Shown: positions 1-7,494 of the stretch, one piece after another
How the letters are laid out: each line of letters opens with the position of its first letter
Numbering within the stretch: the stretch's first letter is position 1
NCBI GenBank assembly: GCA_965199595.1
Contig: OZ241182.1
Location: 682,001 to 746,000 of the forward strand
DNA from: JBBROS01 sp965199595
GTDB lineage: Bacteria > Pseudomonadota > Alphaproteobacteria > Acetobacterales > Acetobacteraceae
Length of the DNA stretch: 64,000 bases
Direction: 5' to 3'
The notes under the pieces: model-generated
Told to the model about the DNA's origin: nothing
Seen by the model: the letters and a program-made list of their open reading frames with translations, nothing else
Database searches by the model: none
Position numbers and translations under genes: made by a program

Positions 1-1
1 T

Positions 2-199
2 CGCCGCAGCCGACCGCAGCGCTGGCGCGATGCGGTCAACGAACTGCTGGCGCTCCAAGCCGGATATGCCGAGTGGCTCACGACGCTCCCGCAGGCCCTG
101 AGCGACAGCCGAACCGCCGCGGCGCTCGAGGCTATCGTTGATCTGGATCTCACCGACATAGCCGCGTGCGAGCCACCGAGAGGCTACGGGCGCGATTAG
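2..199 (+). CDS. C-terminal part of an unidentified protein (5' end outside window)
   Basis: An open frame enters from the left edge and stops with TAG at 197-199, giving 65 residues. It contains RPQRWRDAVNELLALQ, a helical acidic middle and the ending PPRGYGRD. I have a memory impression of short proteins with a PPRG(F/Y)GRD tail in accessory regions of other alphaproteobacteria, but cannot name a family or function. It sits just left of a stack of broken insertion sequences, so it may belong to a mobile or plasmid-derived segment. No function is proposed. Confidence 0.5.
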   Translation, partial: RRSRPQRWRDAVNELLALQAGYAEWLTTLPQALSDSRTAAALEAIVDLDLTDIAACEPPRGYGRD

Positions 200-288
200 C
201 CTAAAAGCGCCTGCCAGAGGGTCCGATTGCTTGACCCGGACTTCACCAGCGTGACATGACAAAAGCGGCCTACGAGACCGTCTTGCCT

Positions 289-375
289 GGGCGCCATCAG
301 ATCGGAATGATGGGCGCCATCAGATTGGAACGGTGCGCGGATGAGGGTTGGAATACCCGGGCGGCATCATCGGAA
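289..375. repeat. Three imperfect direct repeats, probable IS end
   Basis: The unit GGGCGCCATCAGATCGGAA occurs at 289-307. A one-mismatch copy lies at 312-330 and a shorter, diverged copy at 359-375. Several spaced short repeats are typical of the transposase-binding ends of IS21-family elements. No matching opposite end or transposase gene belonging to these repeats was found here, so they are probably the stump of a separate, deleted element. The remaining non-coding sequence from 200 to 473 shows nothing else recognisable. Confidence 0.4.
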
Positions 376-473
376 TACGCAGCCATGGCCGAAAATGGGT
401 AAAGGTGGATTGAGCAAGGCGGCGCACCGAGGCGGGTGAAACCAGCTTGAATTCCTGAAGGAGCCGCTACGCT

Positions 474-700
474 ATGAAGGGCGATTGCAGTGTTGTTTCC
501 TTCCGTCAGCCCGACAGCATAGACGACCCGCTCACGGCAGTTCGGAGGATTGGCGCTCGCTGGCTGCTGGCTCAAGCCATTGAGGTGAAAGCCGACGCGC
601 TCCTTGCCGAGATGAAGAGCTTTCAGCTCCCTGACGACCGTGACCGTGTGGTTCGCCGCGGTCACGATCCAGAACGCCAGGTGCAGACCGGCACCCAGCA
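474..700 (+). pseudogene. IS256-family transposase, N-terminal remnant
   Basis: The first ~75 codons from ATG 474 read like the start of an IS256-family (mutator-type) transposase. They include SVVSFRQPDSIDDPLTAV, an LLAQAIE...ADALLAEM stretch and DDRDRVVRRGHDPERQVQTG. At about 695-702 the similarity ends abruptly and the sequence becomes the complement of an IS66 gene. The DDE catalytic core is entirely missing, so this is a dead fragment. A purine-rich AGGAG at 460-464 precedes the start. Confidence 0.75.
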
Positions 701-1148
701 GCGCAGGGGCCGCCGCCACGCGTGCGGAGGACGGTGCCACAGGTTGGGACTGCGCGACCTCCTGCGCTGTTGCCCCATCGTCCGTGGTCTCTGGCGCAGG
801 AAGTGCCTCGGGCCTGACCTCCACCGCGGCGAACCCGGTCATCGCCGCCCGCAGCATCTGCTTGCGCCAGGTGTAGAGCAGCCCGGTGCCGATGCCGTGC
901 CGGTCGGCGATCACCTGCACCACCGCCCCCGATACCAGCGTCTCGCGCACGACGGCCAGCTTGTCCTCAGGGCTCCATCTGCGGCGCCGTTCGGATCGGA
1001 CACGGACCTCGACCACGTCCGGCAGAGCACTCCTACGAGCCTCGTATGAGCCCTCGTTCGATCCCGTCACCTGCCGCTCCACCATCCAGGGCAGCCAGCC
1101 TGATCAATTCCAGAACCGAATGGTAGGTGGAGGTCAGCTTCCGCTTAC
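700..1148 (-). pseudogene. tnpA: IS66-family accessory protein TnpA, truncated, with one IS66 end
   Basis: Reading leftward from ATG 1085, about 128 residues match the IS66 TnpA (OrfA) helix-turn-helix protein. Visible parts are RRRRWSPEDKLAVVRETL, a recognition-helix region VIADRHGIGTGLLYTWRKQM and an acidic linker. Similarity ends at about 700, where the frame runs into the IS256 remnant, so the natural C-terminus is lost. The sequence GTAAGCGGAAGCTGACCT (complement of 1131-1148) looks like an IS66 terminal inverted repeat and marks the element's outer end. TnpB and the transposase TnpC are absent. Confidence 0.75.
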
Positions 1149-1450
1149 CGACATGCCAAACCTCGAATACGTCCTGATCGACAGCACGATCTCAAAGGTC
1201 CACGCCGATGCAACCGGCGCAAAAGGGGGACTCAAGCTGCCGCGATCGGCCGCTCGCGCGGCGGCCTTACGACCAAGCTGCACGCAGCCGTCGACGCGAT
1301 CGGCCTGCCGATCCGCATCCATCTAACACCGGGCCAGTATGGCGACCGTCCGCAAGCCGAGACCCTCCTCGCCGGCTTGCGAGGTGTTGGTCACGTCACC
1401 GCCGCTACACCGAACTCCGCTATGGCGCGAAAACTTGAGGCTGCGAACGT
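1149..1450 (+). pseudogene. IS5-family transposase, internal fragment with frameshift
   Basis: Two reading frames together give an IS5-family core. The first is LEYVLIDSTISKVHADATGAKGG, containing the first DDE aspartate region. Near 1230-1246 the frame changes to IGRSRGGLTTKLHAAVDAIG followed by HLTPGQYGDRPQAETLLAGL. The left side is cut by the IS66 end at 1148 and the right side by the IS21 element starting at about 1450. Both ends and the reading frame are lost, so it is inactive. A second IS5-type pseudogene lies at 29490-30240. Confidence 0.7.
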
Positions 1451-2199
1451 GTCAGGCGACAGGGGAAACCCATCCGCGGACGACATCAGGAACCCAGCCA
1501 CCCTGCGTAGCAGGGAGAGGCAAGTTGACGGATCGATCGGACGTATTTCCGCCGGGCAAGGATGGGCGGAGACAGGTGATGCGGACGCCGGACGAGGTGG
1601 CGGCGATGCAGCGTCTTCACGGTATGTGCTGGGGCTCCCGGCGGATCGCGGCGGAGATCGGGTGCAACTGCGAGACGGTGCAGCGGTATCTGGCCGCGGG
1701 GGGCTGGGCCCCGTGCCGGGCTCCGACCCGGCCCAGCCTGCTGGTGGGTCACACAGCCTGGCTGGATGAGCGGCTGCGGCGCCACCGGGGCAACGCCGAC
1801 GTGGTGCGCCAGGCTTGGGCCATGAAGTGGACCAAGGCGTCCGAGCTCGGCATCGTGATCAGCCTGCGCACGGTGGAGCGGGCAGTGTCGCACCTGCGGC
1901 GCGAGCTGGCGGCCGAGGCGCTGGCGACGGTGCGGTTCGAGACGCCGCCTGGCCGTCAGCTGCAGATCGACTTCGGCCAACGCCGGATCGCGATCGATGG
2001 CGAGCGGGGCAAGATGTTCCTGTTCGTGGCGACGCTCGGCCACTCGCGCCGGATCTACGCGGCACCGTTCCGGCATGAGCGGCAATCGTCCTAGCTGGAG
2101 GGGATCGAGGGCGCGTTCCGCCACTTCGGCGACCTGCCGGGCGAACCGCTGCTCGACAATGCCAGCGCCCTGGTCAAGCACCACGACCCGGTGACGCGG

Positions 2200-2223
2200 G
2201 TCAAACCGAGAGGTTTGCCCGAG
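2200..2223 (+). repeat. 24-bp palindromic insertion in istA, copy 1
   Basis: Eight codons (VKPRGLPE) interrupt the usual IstA sequence VTR-EVEFNSRL. The insert contains CAAACC-GAGA-GGTTTG, a perfect 6-bp inverted repeat with a GAGA loop, followed by CCCGAG. A near-identical 24-mer occurs 359 bp downstream. Recognising it as an insertion relies on my knowledge of the IstA family consensus rather than on an alignment made here. Confidence 0.55.
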
Positions 2224-2558
2224 GAGGTGGAGTTCAACAGCCGCCTGCACGCGTTCACCCGATACTGGGACGTGCGGCCGGTCGCCTGTGCGCCCTATCG
2301 CGCCCGCACCAAGGGCAAGGACGAGCGCGGCGTCGGCGACGTCAAGCACAACGCCATTGCCGGGCGGCGCTTCGCCTCGTGGGGTGCCCTGGAGGCGCAC
2401 CTGGCCTGGTGGATGCGCGAGGTGGCCGACACGCGGGTGCACGGCACGACGGGCGAGGCGCCGATCGTGCGGTTCGAGCGCGAGGAGCGGCAGGCACTGC
2501 GCCCGCTGAACGGTCGACCACCGTTCCGGCAACTGCGTGAGCTGACCGGCGGGTGCAG

Positions 2559-2582
2559 GTCGAATCGAGAGGTTTGCCCGAG
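2559..2582 (+). repeat. 24-bp palindromic insertion in istA, copy 2
   Basis: Eight codons (VESRGLPE) separate RRVQ from TDASVDADTN, which are normally adjacent or nearly so in IstA. The insert differs from copy 1 at only three positions near its left end, and shares GAGAGGTTTGCCCGAG exactly. Its left stem arm is slightly degraded. The insert keeps frame like copy 1; the local frameshift is due to a separate base loss about ten bases upstream. Confidence 0.55.
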
Positions 2583-2893
2583 ACCGACGCCAGCGTGGAC
2601 GCGGACACCAACCACTACAGTGTGCCGTGGCGGCTGATCGGCGCCGAGGTCAGCGTGGTGGTGAGCGACCACCAGGTTCGCATCCATCATGCCGGGCTCG
2701 AGGTGGCCTGCCACGACAAGCGTCTCGGCCGCCGCGAGCGTGCCGTCGATCGCGCTCATCTGCACGGCATCGTGCCGTGTCGGCCGGATCCTGCCCATGA
2801 ACGCGATTTTGTATCGCGATCGCCCGCCGTGCTGCCCGGCATCGATCTGCTCCGCCCCCTGGCTGAATACGAGCAGGCGGCGGGAGGTGGCTG

Positions 2894-3729
2894 GTGAGCG
2901 TCGAGGTGGATGCCCTGCCGGACATGCTGGCACGGCTCAAGCTGATGGCGATGCGTGACCGGCTCGACGGGCTGCTGGACGAGGCGGCACGGGGCGACCT
3001 CAGCTTGCGCGAGACGCTGGCGCTGCTGTGCCGGGCGGAGGTGTCGCACCGCGAGGAGCGGCGCATCCAGATGGGCACCGGGATCGCGAAGTTCCCGCAC
3101 CAGCGCACGCTGGAGGGGTTCGACTTCGCTGCCCAGCCCTCGCTGGACGCCAAGCAGGTGCGCGACCTGGCCGCCTGCCGCTGGTCGCCAATGGCGACGC
3201 CCTGCTGATCCAGGGTCCGCCCGGCGTGGGCAAGACGCACCTCGCGATTGTCCTGGGGCGCGAGGCGATCCGGCACGGCTACTCGGTGCTGTTCACCCCG
3301 GCGACGTCCCTGGTGACGACGCTGGTCAGGGGGCATGCGGAGGGGAGGCTGGAACAGCGGCTTGCGCAATTGGCCAAGCCGAAGCTGCTGATCATGGACG
3401 AGTTCGGCTACCTGCCGTTCGAGCCCGCAGCGGCCCACCTACTGTTCCAGCTCATCAGCCGCCGCTACGAGAAGGGCAGCATCCTGATCACGTCCAACCG
3501 GGCCGTGGGCGACTGGGGCACGATGCTGGGCGACCAGGCGGTGGCGACCGCCATCCTGGACCGGCTGCTGCACCACAGCCATGTGCTCACCAGCCGCGGT
3601 GACAGCTACCGGCTGCGCGAGAAGCGCCGCTCGGGGCTGATCAAGGCAACACCCGCACCGGCATCCGCCGAGGCATCACAGCAGCGGAGGTGGCCGGGTT
3701 CTCGGTGTCGCCCCCGGATGGGTTCCTGA
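2894..3729 (+). pseudogene. istB: IS21 helper ATPase IstB, frameshifted
   Basis: IstB is the AAA+ ATPase that assists IstA. It starts at GTG 2894, overlapping the istA stop by four bases. The N-terminal part (LARLKLMAMRDRLDGLLDEA, then MGTGIAKFPHQRTLEGFDF) is in one frame. Loss of one G near 3183 (CRW-VANGD junction) puts the rest in another frame. That part carries Walker A GPPGVGKTH and Walker B KLLIMDEFGYLPF, then ITSNRAVGDWG and a sensor region. The normal family end is around SGLIKA; the extra tail to 3729 runs into the element's right end. Confidence 0.85.
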
Positions 3730-3738
3730 TGTCGCTTG

Positions 3739-4220
3739 ATATCGGCGATGTCGATATGAAAGTAGCCGAGCGGATAGGTCTTGAACTTGCGCCTGCCTGG
3801 AGCGGCGCTCTCAATCTCGGGCAACCGGGAGATGCCGAGCCGTTGAAGGCAGCGGTGTAGGGAAGATCGCGTCAGGTGCGGGATGGTGGCCTGAAGGGCA
3901 TACAGGCAGTCATCCAGGGGCAGCAGGGTATGTCGACGGAAGGCGACCACGACGGCCTCGTCCTCAATGGATAGCACGGTGGACTGGGCCTGCTTCGGCC
4001 CGGTCGGCAGGTCCTGGATGGAGCTGCGGTTGCGCCACTTGGCGACGGTCTTGGGGTTGATGCCGTAGCGCTTGGCGAGGCCCCTCAGGCTCTCTTGACT
4101 ATGCTGTATTGCTCCACGGATTGCCGCAATCGTTGTGGCGCCGCAGTGGAGAACCTGGCCCATAGCGCATCCTTCCAATCACGCGAGAAGACTGCACCAT
4201 CAAACCCTGGGATCAGACAT
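3739..4220 (-). pseudogene. IS481-family transposase, N-terminal remnant with one IS end
   Basis: Reading leftward from about 4163-4178, the product matches the IS481 N-terminus. It has MGQVLHCGATTIAAIRGAIQ, the HTH segment LRGLAKRYGINPKTVAKWRN, the LPLDDCLYALQATIPHLTRS block and the start of the catalytic domain GYFHIDIADI, where the first DDE aspartate lies. There the IS21 right end cuts it. The complement of 4193-4220 (TGTCTGATCCCAGGGTTTGA...) looks like the IS481 terminal repeat and abuts the stop codon of the next gene at 4221. The remaining catalytic residues are lost. Confidence 0.8.
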
Positions 4221-5576
4221 CTAGACGGCCGCGGGGACGCCGGCTTCGGTGAGGGCGGCTTGTTGGCGGGCGGCCAGGGCTTCGGTATTAAAATCGTCGA
4301 CGAGTTCGTGGAAGAGTTCGGACCAGTTCAGTTCGGCCTTCAGGCGGAGGAAGACGCTGCCGAGGCCGATGGCGCTGCGGTCCATCAGGACGAATTCGCG
4401 GGGGGGGCGGACGCTGCCGGTTTCGCGGAGGCCCTTGTGGACCTTTTCGGCGACAGAGCGGCCGTAGGTGGGGTCGCCGTTTTCCTGGATGCGGCGGACG
4501 CGGTCTTGCAGGAGGGGTTCGTAGACGAATTCGGCCCATTGGTTGAGCACGGCCATCTGTTCCCTGGACGCGATGGTGAAGCCCCAGCCTTCGTAGGCGT
4601 GCCGGGCCTTGTCGAGGTCGTGGTCGCGGATGGCTTCGTAGAGGTCGATCACGCCGCGGACGAAGGTGGGGGGGAAGACGCGGATGGCGCCGAAGTCGAG
4701 CAGGTTCACGCCGTCGTCTTCGCGGACCTGGTAGTTGCCGAGGTGGGGGTCGCCGTGGATGACGCCGTAGCGATAGAACGGGATGTACCAGGCACGGAAC
4801 ATGGCTTTGGCGATCTTGTTCCGGGTTTCCAGCGGGAGGTCGTCGTCGATGCGGGACTGCATGGGGCGGCCGTCCAGCCAGGACATGGTCAGCAGGCGCT
4901 TGGTGGTGAGTTCGGGGATGGCGCGGGGGACGGAGACGCCGGGTTCGTCGCGCAGCATGATCTCGTAGAGGCGCATCTGGGCGGCTTCCCGCTCGTAGTC
5001 GAGTTCCTCGCGCAGGCGCTCGGCGATCTCGGTGTAGATGTCGTCGCCCTGGATGACGCTGTCGATGCGCTTGTAGAGGTTCATGGCGAGGCGGAGCTGG
5101 CGGAGATCCGCGTCCACCGTGCTGGGCATGTCGGGGTATTGCAGCTTGCAGGCGACCTGGCGGCCATCGGGCAGGGTGGCGCGGTGGACCTGGCCCAGCG
5201 AGGCGGCGGCGGTGGCGGTCTGGCTGAACTCGGTGAAGCGGCTTTGCCAGTCGGGGCCGAGTTCGCCGGCCATGCGGCGGCGGACGAAGTTCCAGCCCAT
5301 GCTGGGGGCGTTGGCCTGGAGCTCGGCCAGCTCCTGCGCGTATTCGGGGGGGAGGACGTCGGGCACAGTGGAGAGGATCTGGGCCACCTTCATGAGCGGG
5401 CCCTTGAGGTTGCCGAGGACGGCTTTCAGGTCCTCGGCGTGGGCGGCCTTGTCGGTCTTGATGCCGAAGACCTTGTTGCCGGCGACACGGGCGGCGATGC
5501 CGCCGACGGCGCCGGAGGTTCGGGCGAAGCGCCTGATCTCGCCGAAGAGGTTGGAGCCGCCGTTCTCGGTAGGCAT
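4221..5576 (-). CDS. ABC1/AarF (UbiB-type) atypical kinase family protein
   Basis: The 451-residue protein belongs to the ABC1/UbiB atypical kinase family, whose members act in ubiquinone biosynthesis or lipid quinone handling. Visible motifs are KVAQILSTVPD in the place of the family KxGQ motif, an alanine-rich loop (AAASLGQVHRA), the ATP lysine in QVACKLQYPD, IHGDPHLGNY (catalytic loop) and LLDFGAIR (metal-binding DFG). The start ATG 5576 shares one base with the stop of the upstream peptidase, so the two are co-transcribed. Its stop directly abuts an IS481 end, but the reading frame appears intact. The exact substrate is unknown. Confidence 0.85.
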   Translation of the reverse strand: MPTENGGSNLFGEIRRFARTSGAVGGIAARVAGNKVFGIKTDKAAHAEDLKAVLGNLKGPLMKVAQILSTVPDVLPPEYAQELAELQANAPSMGWNFVRRRMAGELGPDWQSRFTEFSQTATAAASLGQVHRATLPDGRQVACKLQYPDMPSTVDADLRQLRLAMNLYKRIDSVIQGDDIYTEIAERLREELDYEREAAQMRLYEIMLRDEPGVSVPRAIPELTTKRLLTMSWLDGRPMQSRIDDDLPLETRNKIAKAMFRAWYIPFYRYGVIHGDPHLGNYQVREDDGVNLLDFGAIRVFPPTFVRGVIDLYEAIRDHDLDKARHAYEGWGFTIASREQMAVLNQWAEFVYEPLLQDRVRRIQENGDPTYGRSVAEKVHKGLRETGSVRPPREFVLMDRSAIGLGSVFLRLKAELNWSELFHELVDDFNTEALAARQQAALTEAGVPAAV

Positions 5577-7393
5577 CAGTTGCGTTCCAGTTCGTCGATG
5601 AAGCCGCTGATGACGTCGAGGCCGCGGCGCCAGAAGGCCGGGTCTGTTGCATCGAGGCCGAAGGGGGCGAGGAGGTCCTGGTGGCGTTTGGTGCCGCCGG
5701 CTTTCAGCATGTCCAGGTATTTCTGTTCGAAGCCGGGGTGGCCGGACTGATATGTGCTGTAGAGGGCGTTCACCAGGCAGTCCCCGAAGGCGTAGGCGTA
5801 GACGTAGAAGGGGGAGTGGATGAAGTGGGGGACGTAAGCCCAGTAGACGCTGTAGTCGGGGGTGAACTCGAAGGCGGGGCCGAGGGATTCGGTCTGGACC
5901 TGCATCCAGATCTCGCCGATGCGGTCTGGCAGGAGTTCGCCGTTGCGGCGTTCGGCGTGGACGCGGGTCTCGAACTGGTAGAAGGCGACCTGGCGGACCA
6001 CGGTGTTGAGCATGTCCTCCACCTTGTTGGCGAGCATGATGCGGCGGCGGGCGGGGTTGGTTTCGGCGTCGAGCAGGGCGCGGAAGGTCATCATCTCGCC
6101 GAAGACGCTGGCGGTTTCGGCGAGGGTGAGGGGGGTGCCGGACATGAGGTAGCCCTGGTCCGCGGCCATGATCTGGTGGACGCCGTGGCCGAGCTCGTGG
6201 GCGAGCGTCATCACGTCGCGGGTTTTGCCGTGGTAGTTGAGGAGGAGGTAGGGGTGGACGGCGGGGACGGTGGGGTGGGCGAAGGCGCCGCCGGACTTGC
6301 CGGGGCGGGGGGCGGCGTCGATCCAGGCGTTGTCGAAGAAGCGCTGGCCGATGCGGGCGAGCTCGGGGGAGAAGCCGGCGTAGGCCGAGAGGACGCGGTC
6401 CTGGGCTTCGGACCAGGTGATGGTGCCGTCCTGGTCCTCCGGGAGGGGTGCGTTGCGGTCCCAGTGCTGGAGCTTCGGCAGGCCGAGCCACCTGGCCTTC
6501 AGGGCGTAGTAGCGGTGGGAGAGGCGGGCGTAGCTTTCGGTGACCGCGGTGTCGAGGGCGTCGACGACTTCGTCTTCCACCATGTTGCTGCGGTTGCGAT
6601 AGCTGGTGGGGCGGGCGTAGCCGCGCCAGGTGTCGACGATCTCCTTGTCCTTGGCGAGGGTGTTGGTGATCAGGCCGAACAGGCGGAGGTTTTCGGCGAA
6701 GGTTGCGCCGATGGCGGCGGCGGCGGCGGCGCGGGTGGGGCGGTCGCGGTCGCTGAGCTTGTTGAGGGCGGCGGAGACGGTGAGGTCCTCGCCCTGGACG
6801 GTGACGCGGAGGCCGGCGACGGTTTCGTCGAACAGGCGGGACCAGGCGCTGCGGCCGGTGACTTCCTTTTCGTGGAGAAGTTTTTCCACCTCGTCGCTGA
6901 GCTGGTGGGGGCGGAAGACGCGGAGGTCCCGGAGCCAGGGGGCCCATTTCGCGAGGGTGGGGTCGGTGAGCTTGGCATCGAGGGTGGCGTCTTCGAGGCG
7001 GTTGAGTTCGAGGGCGAAGAAGAGGAGGTCGCTGCTGATGGTGGTGACGCGCTCGCTGACGGATTGGTAGAACTGGCCGAGGGCCGGGTCGGTGCCGTCG
7101 TTGCTGAAGCAGAGCTGGGCGTAGGAGGCGAGGCGGCCCTGGATTTCCTCGATGCGCTGGTATTCGTCGAGGGCTTCGGCGAGGGCCGGACCGGGGATGG
7201 CGGCGAGGGTTCCGGCGTATCGGGCCTGGAACGCCTTTGCGGCGCGGGCGGCTTCGGCGAAGTCGGCTTCCAGTTCCGGGGATTTCGGGCCGGGGTAGAG
7301 GTCGTTCAGGTTCCAGGACGGCAGGGCGTCTTGCAGGGCGGCGTGGTGGCCGTCGGGTGCGGTGACGGGGCTGGTCGGGCGGGTCGGGTGCAT
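5576..7393 (-). CDS. pepF: M3 family oligoendopeptidase F
   Basis: This 605-residue cytoplasmic zinc metallopeptidase cleaves short peptides. The zinc site is MTLAHELGHGVHQIMA (HExxH), with the downstream Glu expected in LTLAETASVFGEMM. The N-terminal region W-NLNDLYPG and the helical insert are typical of the PepF/M3B subfamily. ATG 7393 was chosen because it gives a normal-length N-terminus; an in-frame ATG at 7459 would add 22 residues of atypical composition. It is divergent from the acyl-CoA synthetase gene 100 bp away and overlaps the ABC1 kinase gene by one base. Confidence 0.9.
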   Translation of the reverse strand: MHPTRPTSPVTAPDGHHAALQDALPSWNLNDLYPGPKSPELEADFAEAARAAKAFQARYAGTLAAIPGPALAEALDEYQRIEEIQGRLASYAQLCFSNDGTDPALGQFYQSVSERVTTISSDLLFFALELNRLEDATLDAKLTDPTLAKWAPWLRDLRVFRPHQLSDEVEKLLHEKEVTGRSAWSRLFDETVAGLRVTVQGEDLTVSAALNKLSDRDRPTRAAAAAAIGATFAENLRLFGLITNTLAKDKEIVDTWRGYARPTSYRNRSNMVEDEVVDALDTAVTESYARLSHRYYALKARWLGLPKLQHWDRNAPLPEDQDGTITWSEAQDRVLSAYAGFSPELARIGQRFFDNAWIDAAPRPGKSGGAFAHPTVPAVHPYLLLNYHGKTRDVMTLAHELGHGVHQIMAADQGYLMSGTPLTLAETASVFGEMMTFRALLDAETNPARRRIMLANKVEDMLNTVVRQVAFYQFETRVHAERRNGELLPDRIGEIWMQVQTESLGPAFEFTPDYSVYWAYVPHFIHSPFYVYAYAFGDCLVNALYSTYQSGHPGFEQKYLDMLKAGGTKRHQDLLAPFGLDATDPAFWRRGLDVISGFIDELERN

Positions 7394-7494
7394 CTGGTGC
7401 CGGTCCTGTCGTGCTGATACGTGCTGTGGGTAAGGTGGGGCTTCGGCCGCACGGAGCAAGCCATGGTGGCGGGTGGACGGGGTTGGGGGATCGG

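Larger units (their letters stand above)
1525..2897 (+). pseudogene. istA: IS21 transposase IstA, inactivated
   Basis: IstA is the DDE transposase of IS21 elements. The likely start is TTG 1525, eight bases after a strong AGGGAGAGG ribosome site. An N-terminal helix-turn-helix (CWGSRRIAAEIGCNCETVQRYL) and an RNase H-type core (RQLQIDFGQRR) are recognisable. Three kinds of damage are visible. There is an in-frame TAG at 2092-2094 in RQSS-stop-LEGIEGAF, where the family has Trp. One base is lost near 2548, so the frame shifts before DTNHYSVPWRLIG. Two 24-bp in-frame insertions lie at 2200 and 2559. The 3' end overlaps istB by GTGA. Confidence 0.85.
1450..3738 (+). mobile_element. IS21-family element, near full length but inactivated
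   Basis: The element carries istA and istB in the usual order, bounded by imperfect inverted repeats about 45 bp long. The left end (about 1450-1502) and the complement of the right end (about 3690-3738) share CGACA..GG(A)AACCCATCC, then a CGACA block, then GAACCC.GCCACC. Total length near 2.29 kb fits the family. No target-site duplication is evident: the left flank is an IS5 fragment and the right flank an IS481 fragment, so the flanks have been rearranged. Exact ends are uncertain by a few bases. Confidence 0.75.

Noticed and set aside
5681..7417. Gly/Val-rich plus-strand open frame opposite the M3 peptidase
   Set aside because: The minus strand has a full HELGH metallopeptidase; the plus-strand frame is a compositional shadow.
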